Positions 39,212 through 46,478 of a stretch of DNA of 64,000 nt are shown one piece after another; the stretch's first letter is position 1, and each line of letters opens with the position of its first letter. The notes beneath the pieces are model-generated. The model was given only the letters and a program-made list of their open reading frames with translations. It was not told where the DNA came from and searched no databases. This stretch comes from Paenibacillus jilunlii (GTDB taxonomy: Bacteria; Bacillota; Bacilli; Paenibacillales; Paenibacillaceae): assembly GCF_900102965.1 (NCBI RefSeq), contig NZ_FNGM01000008.1, positions 185,561 to 249,560 on the forward strand, read 5' to 3'. The translations under genes were made by a program, and so were the position numbers.

Positions 39212-40501
39212 TTAAAATAGGGTCAATGCTACATAGAGGCCAAGCAGCGTGATAAACAATGCAGGGATCGTAAGAATAATGCCTGTCTTGAAATACGTTC
39301 CCCAAGATATTTTCACGCCTTTGGTGGACAACACATGCAGCCATAGCAAGGTGGCCAGTGAACCAATGGGTGTGATTTTCGGTCCCAGATCAGAGCCGAT
39401 GACATTCGCATAAATCAGGGCTTCCTTAACCAGTCCAGAGGTGTGTGTAGCATCAATGGCTAGTGCATCAATCATAACGGTAGGCATGTTATTCATTACA
39501 GACGAGATGACTGCGGCGATAAAGCCCATTCCCATCGTTGCCGCAAGCAGTCCCTGATCCGCAAAGGTCTGAATGAGTTTAGCCAACACATCCGTAAGGC
39601 CCGCATTCCGCAGCCCGTAAACGACGACATACATACCGATGGAAAAGAATACAATTGCCCAAGGGGCCCCTTTGACCACTTCCATAGTCGGTACTGCAGG
39701 ACTTCTTCTTGCCATGAGTAGGAAAAAGATCGCGATGATCCCTGCCACCACAGAAACCGGAATGTTCAGGAATTCACTGACGAAGTATCCCACCAGCAAA
39801 ACCGCAAGCACCACCCACGACAACTTAAACATCTGCTTGTCTTTAATAGCCTCTTCAGGTTTTTTCAGCTGTGAGTTGTCAAAGTTCCGCGGAATGCTTT
39901 TCCGGAAGAAGAGATAGAGTACAAAAATACTTGCACCCAATGAAAATAAGGTAGGTATCAACATCCGCCCGGCGTATTCCATAAAAGTGAGTCCAAAAAA
40001 GTCAGCCGATACGATGTTTACTAAGTTGCTGACAACCAGTGGTAAAGAAGTAGTATCTGCTATGAAGCCACTGGCAATGATGAAAGGAAATACTTTTTTT
40101 TCGTCAAAATGGAGTGCGCGAACCATCGCCAGCACAATCGGAGTTAAAATAAGTGCCGCACCATCATTGGCGAAGAACGCGGCTACTATTGCTCCCAGAA
40201 TGGTGACATAAATGAACATTCGCGTCCCGTTTCCACCGGCAACTCTAGCCATATGGAGGGCAGCCCATTCAAAGAAGCCGATTTTATCGAGAATCAAGGA
40301 GATTAAGATAATTGCCACAAATGCTAATGTAGCATTCCAGACAATCAGAGTAACGTTAAGAACATCGTTAAAGTTGACTACTCCTACAAGCAAGGAAAGT
40401 ACCGCTCCGCCGCAGGCAGACCATCCAATGGACAAATTTTTAGGCTGCCAAATGACAAAAATCAATGTGACTATAAATATAAGACTTGCCAGAGCTACCA
40501 A
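39212..40501 (-). CDS. arsB: Arsenite efflux permease ArsB
   Basis: The 429-residue membrane protein is an ArsB-type antiporter of arsenite and antimonite, with about 12 helices. Family stretches are [41 protein letters not shown] and [18 protein letters not shown], plus the closing [20 protein letters not shown]. It lies between arsR and arsC on the minus strand, with a 21-bp gap to arsC. Confidence 0.95.
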   Translation of the reverse strand: MVALASLIFIVTLIFVIWQPKNLSIGWSACGGAVLSLLVGVVNFNDVLNVTLIVWNATLAFVAIILISLILDKIGFFEWAALHMARVAGGNGTRMFIYVTILGAIVAAFFANDGAALILTPIVLAMVRALHFDEKKVFPFIIASGFIADTTSLPLVVSNLVNIVSADFFGLTFMEYAGRMLIPTLFSLGASIFVLYLFFRKSIPRNFDNSQLKKPEEAIKDKQMFKLSWVVLAVLLVGYFVSEFLNIPVSVVAGIIAIFFLLMARRSPAVPTMEVVKGAPWAIVFFSIGMYVVVYGLRNAGLTDVLAKLIQTFADQGLLAATMGMGFIAAVISSVMNNMPTVMIDALAIDATHTSGLVKEALIYANVIGSDLGPKITPIGSLATLLWLHVLSTKGVKISWGTYFKTGIILTIPALFITLLGLYVALTLF

Positions 40502-40618
40502 GTTACTTCCCCCAGTTGATGTCTAAATTCCACGCATCTCAACACCCCTCCAAAGAGTTAAGTTCAATCTCGGACATTATTATATAATTATACACTTATA
40601 TATTCAACAACAAAGATG

Positions 40619-40945
40619 TTATTCGCAGCAGACAACATTAGACGGCTTATTCAAATTAGATAAAACTGAACTAGCATCTGGTGTAAGATTAAGAATGGCC
40701 TTAACATGGGGCTTATCTTCAATATTTAAAGAATAGTAAACCCACTGTCCCTTTTTCTGTTCCTTTACCAATCCACTGCTTTTTAGTTTGCGTAGATGCT
40801 GACTAACGGCTGGCTGTGAGATGTCAAAAAGATCCACGAATTCACATACACACCACTCTCGCTCTTTTAAAAGTGTTAAAATCGTGAGACGTGTTTTATC
40901 TCCAAGGAGTTTTAAATCTTCTGCAAGATCATTTAGTAAATCCAT
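40619..40945 (-). CDS. arsR: ArsR arsenic-responsive repressor
   Basis: The 108-residue winged-helix repressor leaves its operator when arsenite binds. The classical site is WCVCEFVDLF (CVC in helix 3), followed by the recognition helix SQPAVSQHLRKLKSSG. A second cysteine cluster, NVVCCE, ends the protein and may add to metal binding. GGAGAGGAG precedes the ATG. It is the first gene of the minus-strand operon and is divergent from marR. Confidence 0.95.
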   Translation of the reverse strand: MDLLNDLAEDLKLLGDKTRLTILTLLKEREWCVCEFVDLFDISQPAVSQHLRKLKSSGLVKEQKKGQWVYYSLNIEDKPHVKAILNLTPDASSVLSNLNKPSNVVCCE

Positions 40946-40969
40946 TTAAAAATCTCCTCTCCCCGTATA

Positions 40970-40987
40970 TATAAGACGATACTTATA
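40970..40987. promoter_or_regulatory. Candidate ArsR operator
   Basis: The inverted repeat TATAAG-ACGATA-CTTATA lies 25 bases upstream of the arsR start codon and just upstream of its ribosome site. ArsR-type operators are of this kind. Binding is inferred. Confidence 0.5.
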
Positions 40988-41032
40988 TTCTAAGACCTTT
41001 ATGATCCATTATCAACTAAGCAAAATTAGTAT

Positions 41033-41045
41033 TTGCAATTTGCAA
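41033..41045. promoter_or_regulatory. Candidate MarR operator 1
   Basis: TTGCA-ATT-TGCAA is a palindrome 36 bases before the marR start. The same motif with ATC as centre occurs at 41549, before the next gene, so the pair looks like the operators of the marR product. Confidence 0.55.
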
Positions 41046-41081
41046 TTAATTACGCTATAACTTTATCAAGAGGTGAAAACA

Positions 41082-41531
41082 ATGGAAACTCCACGAGAAC
41101 TATTCCAAATCATGACCCGGCGTTTAGGATTGCTCAATAAAGACTGTTGCAGCGTAGGGGGATGTAATCTTTCCGCGACCCAAAGCCACCTGCTGTATGA
41201 GATAGATCGGAGCCATAATCCTTCCATGCAACAGGTCGCTGAAACACTTGGCACTGATATTACTACCTTCAGCAGACAAGTTCAGTCTTTGGTGAAAATG
41301 AACTTGGTTAACAAGACACCTGATCCCACGGATCGAAGAATCTATAACCTGTCACTTACTCCAGAAGGAAAAATGGTGGCTACAACCATTGATCATCAAA
41401 TGAATGCATACCTGAATGAAGCTTTCTCACACATGAGTGAGTTTGAAGTAGAAACCTTACTACGATCCATTAAGCTTTTCAACGAAGCTATGGGGAAATC
41501 CAGTAATTGCTGTGCCCCTGTAAAAGGGTGA
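41082..41531 (+). CDS. MarR-family regulator with Cys clusters
   Basis: The 149-residue winged-helix protein has an N-terminal CCSVGGC cluster (about residues 24-30) before LSATQSHLLYEI, the recognition helix DITTFSRQVQSLVKMNLV and the wing DPTDRRIYNLSLT. It ends with NCCAPVKG. The Cys groups suggest arsenite sensing. An earlier GTG at 41073 overlaps the ribosome site AAGAGGTG, so the ATG at 41082 is chosen. It heads the plus-strand arsenic genes. Confidence 0.88.
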   Translation: METPRELFQIMTRRLGLLNKDCCSVGGCNLSATQSHLLYEIDRSHNPSMQQVAETLGTDITTFSRQVQSLVKMNLVNKTPDPTDRRIYNLSLTPEGKMVATTIDHQMNAYLNEAFSHMSEFEVETLLRSIKLFNEAMGKSSNCCAPVKG

Positions 41532-41546
41532 TTTCACTTCGTTAAT

Positions 41547-41563
41547 ACTTGCAATCTGCAAGT
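41547..41563. promoter_or_regulatory. Candidate MarR operator 2
   Basis: ACTTGCA-ATC-TGCAAGT is a perfect 17-bp palindrome (centre excluded) in the 69-bp gap before the small Cys gene. It shares TTGCAATYTGCAA with the site at 41033. Confidence 0.6.
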
Positions 41564-41600
41564 TTATTGATGCATATTTAATGACTAGGAGGGTTTAAAG

Positions 41601-41774
41601 ATGCTCAGAGATCTATACGTAACCGAAATTCTACACAAACACCGGCAGGAGGAATTACATCAAGTTACACTCCACGCCTGGAAATACCTTAAGAAAAAAG
41701 ACAAATTGGAGTGGTCCTTTTCCCCTTTGTTTTTTCGTCCGAAACAATCTGCTTGCTGCGAACCATGCTGCTAG
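41601..41774 (+). CDS. 57-residue protein with CC-EP-CC tail, arsenic cassette
   Basis: ATG at 41601 follows AGGAGGGTTTAAAG. The product starts MLRDLYVTEILHKHRQEEL, is mostly helical and basic, and ends SACCEPCC. The four closing cysteines in a CCxxCC pattern suggest As(III) or metal binding. It sits between marR and arsM behind its own operator-like palindrome. I know no named family. Its size has probably kept it out of automatic annotation. Confidence 0.7.
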   Translation: MLRDLYVTEILHKHRQEELHQVTLHAWKYLKKKDKLEWSFSPLFFRPKQSACCEPCC

Positions 41775-41829
41775 TTGAGCAAAGCCGAAAGAAAAATCCA
41801 ATCATAATCTCTATAAGGAGTGTTTAATC

Positions 41830-42633
41830 TTGAGCAAACTTACAAATGACCAGATCCGCCAGAATGTACGTGGGCACTATCGAAAGATTGCTGTAAAAAA
41901 GGTCGAAGCTGCCTCTTCTTGTTGCGCCCCTGCTGACAGCTGCTGTGATTCACCTGCTGGCTTTGATGCCATATCCGCTAAGCTGGGTTATTCCAGCGAG
42001 GATTTGGCAGCTGCTCCTGAAGGCGCAAATTTAGGCCTTGGATGCGGTAATCCCCAGGCTATTGCTGAACTGCAGGCGGGTGAACATGTTCTGGACCTCG
42101 GGAGCGGTGGCGGATTCGATTGCTTCCTCGCCTCCCGGCAGGTAGGGGAGCAAGGCCATGTTATCGGAGTAGATATGACACCTGAAATGATCAGCCGTGC
42201 AAGGGATAACGCGGTTAAAGGAAAGTTTAACAACACGGAATTCCGGTTGGGTGAAATTGAACATCTTCCCTTAGCCGACAATTCGGTACATGTCATTATC
42301 TCCAACTGCGTGATTAACCTCTCACCAGACAAAAAGCAAGTATTCCGTGAGGCCTATCGTGTCCTTCAGCCCGGTGGACGTCTGGCCGTATCTGATATCA
42401 TAACAACAGCTGAGCTTCCCCCTGAGATCAAAAATGACCTGGACGAATTATATTCCGGTTGTATCTCCGGAGCTTCTTCCATTGCAGATGTAGAATTGAT
42501 GCTTCAAGAAAGCGGCTTTAAGGAAATCAGTATTGAGCCAAAAGACGAATCCAGGACATTCATCAAAGACTGGGTTCCCGGTGCGAATGTTGACCAATAC
42601 ATCGTTTCTGCTGTAATTAAAGCTAAAAAGTAA
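41830..42633 (+). CDS. arsM: Arsenite S-adenosylmethionine methyltransferase ArsM
   Basis: The 267-residue enzyme methylates As(III). The SAM motif is VLDLGSGGGFDCFLAS. The three catalytic Cys are visible in NLGLGCGNPQ, IISNCVINLS and LYSGCISGAS. An N-terminal SSCCAPADSCCDSP adds two Cys pairs. The start is TTG at 41830, with TAAGGAGTG upstream. It sits between the small Cys gene and arsN. Confidence 0.95.
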   Translation: MSKLTNDQIRQNVRGHYRKIAVKKVEAASSCCAPADSCCDSPAGFDAISAKLGYSSEDLAAAPEGANLGLGCGNPQAIAELQAGEHVLDLGSGGGFDCFLASRQVGEQGHVIGVDMTPEMISRARDNAVKGKFNNTEFRLGEIEHLPLADNSVHVIISNCVINLSPDKKQVFREAYRVLQPGGRLAVSDIITTAELPPEIKNDLDELYSGCISGASSIADVELMLQESGFKEISIEPKDESRTFIKDWVPGANVDQYIVSAVIKAKK

Positions 42634-42651
42634 GCTATAGGGGGATTTCAT

Positions 42652-43149
42652 ATGATTACTACGTTAACTGTTCGTCAGGCCACTCCAGTGGATATCGAAA
42701 GTATCCTTCGCATCTACAATCAGGGGATCGAGGAACGGATCGCTACACTTGAAACAGAGTCGAAAGACTCCTCCTATATGAAAGCATGGTTTAAAGATCA
42801 CCATGGCCGCTTTAGCGTTTTGGTGGCTGAAAAAGAAGGTGAAGTGATTGGCTGGGCCTCCCTGAATCCGTACTCCCACCGCTGTGCTTATAATGGGGTC
42901 GCTGATCTCTCGGTTTATATTGATCGCGGCTTTCGTGGGCAGGGTGTAGGGAGCTCTCTCTTGGAGTCTTTACACAAGGTCGCAAAGGAAAACCGCTTTT
43001 ATAAAATCGTTCTCTTTACTTTTCCATTTAACCAGAGCGGCCAGGGATTATATCAGAAAATGGGTTATCGACAGGTTGGTGTTTTTGAGAAACAGGGGAT
43101 TATGGATGGAGAGTTTATTGATGTAATGATTATGGAGAAACTTCTTTAA
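42652..43149 (+). CDS. arsN: ArsN-type N-acetyltransferase (phosphinothricin/arsinothricin type)
   Basis: The 165-residue GNAT matches the ArsN1/PAT pattern: VRQATPVDIESILRIYNQGI, VIGWASLNPYSHRCAYNGVA, VYIDRGFRGQGVGSSLLESL and the closing FEKQGIMDGEFIDVMIMEKL. ArsN enzymes acetylate the organoarsenical antibiotic arsinothricin. Here the position after arsM supports that role (inference). It is 18 bases after arsM, with a GGGGGATTTC site. Confidence 0.85.
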   Translation: MITTLTVRQATPVDIESILRIYNQGIEERIATLETESKDSSYMKAWFKDHHGRFSVLVAEKEGEVIGWASLNPYSHRCAYNGVADLSVYIDRGFRGQGVGSSLLESLHKVAKENRFYKIVLFTFPFNQSGQGLYQKMGYRQVGVFEKQGIMDGEFIDVMIMEKLL

Positions 43150-43271
43150 ATCAAAATCTAAAAATGTGTTGTTTGTGATTAAAACAAAATGCTCTCGCTA
43201 AAAAAAACATCTCTGGCGGGCTTAGTTCCCCGTGAATCTAACCTGTAAAACATAACTGATAACCTCAATGT

Positions 43272-43659
43272 GCAGAAGAATTTGCTCACTTGGAAATGAT
43301 TGACACAATGATATATAAATTAACAAAAAAATGCATCAATTAGTGAACTTGAAGCCGCCGGGCTTGGCCCGAACTATGCGCAGCGCGACCATGCGCTGTT
43401 CAACCAGAATTCAGCGGGTGTGCCATGGACAGCAGCATATATCCAGGCCAAAGGCGATCCGCTGGCGGACCCCTACGAGGACATTGCGGCCGAAGAAAAG
43501 GCCCGGGCTACATACCAGTGGCTGATCGACATGACCGATGATGTGGACCTGCAGGACAGCCTCAAGTTCCTGCGGGAGCGGGAGATTGTGCATGCGCTGC
43601 GGTTCAAGGAGTCGGTGCAGATTATTATTGACGAGCGGGAGCAGAAGCGGGTGTTCTGA
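43272..43659 (+). pseudogene. 5'-truncated, frameshifted cotJC copy 3
   Basis: Same content as copy 2: an A+T-rich head (GATATATAAATTAAC) joined at GAAGCCGCCGGG to a GC-rich CotJC end. An A run of seven near 43325-43331 (six in copy 2) shifts the frame. Single-base differences to copy 2 include FNQNS for FYQNS and DPYED for DLYED. Confidence 0.8.
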
Positions 43660-43697
43660 CAATGATGTATACACAAATTAAATAGATAGTTTGATAA

Positions 43698-43735
43698 GAA
43701 GAGCCGCAGGAGCAGCATCTGCGGCTCTTCTTACA
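43698..43735 (+). terminator. Terminator hairpin after cotJC copy 3
   Basis: GAAGAGCCGCAG and CTGCGGCTCTTC form a perfect 12-bp stem. Confidence 0.75.
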
Positions 43736-43874
43736 TTTCCCGCGACCCGCGAGTTACATACAATCTGGCTCTGGGTAGTTCAACAGGGCTTTTTTTGACC
43801 GTCTAACAATCCGTACAGGGGGCATTACCAGCGTAGCTGTCACCAGGAGGGGGAAAGGGGATGCACCAATTGAA

Positions 43875-44140
43875 CGCGACCCGGTTGGGACTGTACTGGC
43901 GGATGCGCTCCTCCACGATCTCCATGTCCGGATACTCGTCGCGGTGCTCGCTAAGATAGGCTATCTCTTCTTTTGGCAGTCCGATTTGATCTGTCGTTGT
44001 TGGAATGGCAGATGCGTCCTGCCTCTGATGTCCATAGCCTCGATAACTTTCTCAGTCTTCAACGGCTTGGAATTCGCTTCGCCTTTTCGTTAAACAGCTG
44101 CACGAGTTTTGCAGCCAGCGCCTTGCCGCTTCTTGCTTAA
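43875..44140 (-). pseudogene. Fragment of a class B penicillin-binding protein
   Basis: On the minus strand, GLPKEEIAYLSEHRDEYPD and MEIVEERIRQYSPNRVA match the region just before the first conserved turn of PBP2-like transpeptidases (the EEIAYLSEHRDEYP and VEE.IRQY.P.. pattern). In another frame just upstream, LAAKLVQLFNEKAKRIPS and KTEKVIEAMDI belong to the same protein. At least two frame changes and no catalytic domain make it a decayed fragment. Confidence 0.6.
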
Positions 44141-44552
44141 AGCCTGTTTTGAAAGTAAACTATAGGGACTGAATTGAAATCGAATATGCGATCTGCTGCC
44201 CCACCGAATCTTAAATATTGCGCGGGTGGGCGGGATGGATACGCCCTTCGTGATCATGCTTGTCTGGCGTTCCTAGAGACTTGGACCCTCGACGAACTGT
44301 AGATAAGCAAAACGTACGATTAGTGAAGAGAACAGGAGAAATGTAAGCTTGAAGAAGACATTTACTAGATACCAACCCTTTAATTGTCATATATTCAAAC
44401 GAATTCCTTTGTATCCGAACTCAATACCAAGTTATTTTTCAAAATTTACGCTTCCGAATCCATGAGACCGATGAGTCCCTGGATCGGCTGTCGTCTATAT
44501 AAACGAAGGCATAAATGAACACAAACTAATTTGACGAAGAGGTGATTTGAAA
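44141..44552. other. Gene-poor stretch in the island
   Basis: No gene or structured element is recognised. The A+T content rises toward 44330-44500, and the ribosome site of the next gene (AAGAGGTG) lies at the end. Confidence 0.3.
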
Positions 44553-44969
44553 ATGGCATTAACGTCCACATTCACGAGCTTCAACCTGCCTGTAAAAAAC
44601 GTAGAACAATCGAAAGCGTTCTTCACCGGACTCGGATTCGAGCTCAACCCGCAATTCCCCGAGAATGAGAATTCGGTAGCCATCGTGATCGGCGACAACC
44701 TGCAGGTCATGCTGATCAATCAAGCATTCTTTAATACGCTCACGGAGAAGGAATCCGTCGATACGAGCAAGTATGCGCAGATGACGATCGCATTGGCTTT
44801 CGAGAGCCGGGAAAAGGTCGATGAAATCGTGAATACCGCGGTCTCCTTAGGCGGGAAATTGCACGCTGAACCTGAAGATCATGGGTTCATGTATCATTGG
44901 GGCTTCGTGGACTTGGACGGCCATCTGTGGGCTATTAACTACATGAACATGGATGCGGCACAAGGTTGA
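44553..44969 (+). CDS. VOC family protein (glyoxalase/bleomycin resistance fold)
   Basis: The 138-residue protein has the VOC pattern SFNLPVKNVEQSKAFFTGLGF, NSVAIVIGDNLQVMLI, then DHGFMYHWGFVDLDGHLWAI. The last block holds a possible metal His and Glu-equivalent. The ATG at 44553 has AAGAGGTG at eight bases, while an upstream TTG at 44547 does not fit. The substrate is unknown. It is the only intact gene of the island's right part. Confidence 0.88.
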   Translation: MALTSTFTSFNLPVKNVEQSKAFFTGLGFELNPQFPENENSVAIVIGDNLQVMLINQAFFNTLTEKESVDTSKYAQMTIALAFESREKVDEIVNTAVSLGGKLHAEPEDHGFMYHWGFVDLDGHLWAINYMNMDAAQG

Positions 44970-45008
44970 GGCTAACGAAGAGCACGCTCGTACTAGGGTT
45001 CAAAAAGA

Positions 45009-45040
45009 AAGACGCCGGGCATCTTCCCCGGCGTCTTCTT
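45009..45040. terminator. Terminator of the VOC gene
   Basis: AAGACGCCGGG and CCCGGCGTCTT form an 11-bp stem with TCTTCG following. It also lies after the SRPBCC fragment on the other strand. Confidence 0.75.
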
Positions 45041-45046
45041 CGATGA

Positions 45047-45148
45047 TTAGTTTTGTTCGGTATAGGCTTTGAAATTGTCCATGATCGCTTGCCAGCCTGC
45101 TTGCTGGAACTCGACGGGATTGGAGCTTTCCGCGTGATCCGTCGCCAT
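45047..45148 (-). pseudogene. C-terminal fragment of an SRPBCC/AHSA1 domain protein
   Basis: The 33 codons ending at TAA 45047 include VEFQQAGWQAIMDNFKAYTE, which resembles the closing helix of AHSA1-type SRPBCC proteins (GW..IL.NLKAY.E). The rest of the gene is absent. The ATG at 45148 overlaps the stop of the recombinase fragment. Confidence 0.5.
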
Positions 45149-45262
45149 CACAAACTAAAAGTATCTTCGATAAAGTTCTCTCCGAGAGTGCCACGCAGTT
45201 GTGCGTAGACTTGAGTGGTCGATGCTTTTTCATGACCCAGCATTCCTTGTATGAAATCTGGG
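45148..45262 (-). pseudogene. C-terminal fragment of a tyrosine recombinase
   Basis: The frame reads DFIQGMLGHEKASTTQVYAQ, the LGH..(I/A)STTQ.Y motif that holds the catalytic His and Tyr of phage-type integrases, then ends FIEDTFSL. Nothing upstream of this motif remains. It abuts the cotJC tail at 45260, so a recombinase gene end is next to the right junction of the island. Confidence 0.7.
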
Positions 45263-45282
45263 AGCAGAAGCGGGTGTTTTGA
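45260..45282 (+). repeat. 23-bp cotJC tail, right end of the island
   Basis: GGGAGCAGAAGCGG then GTGTTTTGA equals the end of cotJC copy 2 (37980-38002) and differs from copy 3 in one base. The true cotJC has another end. It may be the original host cotJC terminus, separated from its gene by the island. Confidence 0.6.
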
Positions 45283-45300
45283 GCGAATGGGGTTTGACGC

Positions 45301-45341
45301 AAAGGAGTAAAGCTGCCTTTTGGGGCTGCTTACTCCTTTTT
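45301..45341. terminator. Bidirectional terminator before the first ger locus
   Basis: AAAGGAGTAAAGCTGCC pairs with GGGCTGCTTACTCCTTT, with T runs on the plus strand. The gerB gene ends at 45360 on the minus strand. Confidence 0.8.
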
Positions 45342-45359
45342 GAATTAAAAAAAGGAAGC

Positions 45360-46478
45360 TTACGGTTTCCCATCTGGGTTCCCCCTTATGCGGAAGACCA
45401 TAGAAATGAGAAGAAGCACCAAAGGTACTCCTGCACATATGATCATTCCAAAATACCCCGATACTTTATCCATGTTACCCATTACAACAAAATTTTGGGG
45501 ATACATGCTTAAGGCAAATATGAAAATCAACGGGAGATAATAAATGTATCCGTTCCATTTTTGGGTGAGCTGGCTGATCCCGGCTACAAGATAAAAATAA
45601 TAATTTGCGGCGGTCATGAAAATTTTGATCGTCCACAAAATGATAAAAAATATTTCAAACCGTTCCAGGAACGCTCCGGGGAACTCAATTTGCTGTGCAA
45701 AAGAAACGACTGGCCATTGCAACCGGGAAACTTCTTCAACCGACATACATCCAATGACCATTGTTACCATCAAGACATACAAAGCCATTGCAATCGAGTA
45801 GCCAATTCCCCCCGCCTTCCATGCTTTTTGTGGATTGACCATAAAATTAGTTAAAATGAGCATGGATTCAAAACCTAATGCCGAAAAAGGTACAACTTGA
45901 AGAGATTTGAAGATCGGCCGCCATCCTTGATGAAAAACAGGGCGTAAATTATCAAGGTCAAAATGATTGATATTGAGAATGATCAGCAATAAATAAACAA
46001 TAAAGGTTAAGGGAAAGAAAAGCTCGACCAACCGGACCATCGCCTGAAGACCGCCTGAGGTCAAATAACCAACAAGCAGAAGAAACGGCAAGAGAATCAT
46101 GCTTACCGGGGTTCTCTCCAATGCAAGGGCTTTGATGAATTCTGCCATCATTCTGGATACAACAGAGCAGATCATCACGCAATATACCATGAACGCAATA
46201 TTGATAAGAAGGCTGATAAATTTACCTGCGATCACAGAATTGAGCTCATAGAACGTCTTCCCTGGAAATCGCTGACACAATTTCACGTTGATAAAAACGG
46301 CGCCTAGACCAAACAGACTTGCCAGCAAAAGCCCCTGCCACACGTCAGGCGTTTGCGTCTGTTCCGCGATGGTTCGTGGTAAACTGACAATTGCCACAGC
46401 GTACACGGTCGAAGTTACTGTTAATAAAGCTTGTATAGTGGAGATTTTTTCCTGTTTCGAGGAAGGTAAGTTGGGCAT
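45360..46478 (-). CDS. Germination receptor subunit B, locus 1 (GerAB-like)
   Basis: The 372-residue integral membrane protein belongs to the GerAB/spore germination permease family, with ten hydrophobic segments. It has TIQALLTVTSTVYAVAIVSLP, FLLLVGYLTSGGLQAMVRLVE and GFESMLILTNFMVNPQKAWKA. The B subunit lies in the inner spore membrane and binds germinant. Its ATG overlaps the gerC stop (TAATG), so it is coupled and last in gerA-gerC-gerB. Confidence 0.93.
   Translation of the reverse strand: MPNLPSSKQEKISTIQALLTVTSTVYAVAIVSLPRTIAEQTQTPDVWQGLLLASLFGLGAVFINVKLCQRFPGKTFYELNSVIAGKFISLLINIAFMVYCVMICSVVSRMMAEFIKALALERTPVSMILLPFLLLVGYLTSGGLQAMVRLVELFFPLTFIVYLLLIILNINHFDLDNLRPVFHQGWRPIFKSLQVVPFSALGFESMLILTNFMVNPQKAWKAGGIGYSIAMALYVLMVTMVIGCMSVEEVSRLQWPVVSFAQQIEFPGAFLERFEIFFIILWTIKIFMTAANYYFYLVAGISQLTQKWNGYIYYLPLIFIFALSMYPQNFVVMGNMDKVSGYFGMIICAGVPLVLLLISMVFRIRGNPDGKP

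Larger units (their letters stand above)
43224..43746. repeat. Right copy of the 520-bp direct repeat flanking the arsenic cassette
   Basis: It starts CCCCGTGAATCTAACC and ends CATTTCCCGCGAC, nearly the same as 37570-38089. It continues into GAGTTACATACAATCTGG, a stretch also found after the true cotJC terminator at 35342. The two copies differ by scattered bases, so they are not a recent exact duplication. Confidence 0.8.
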
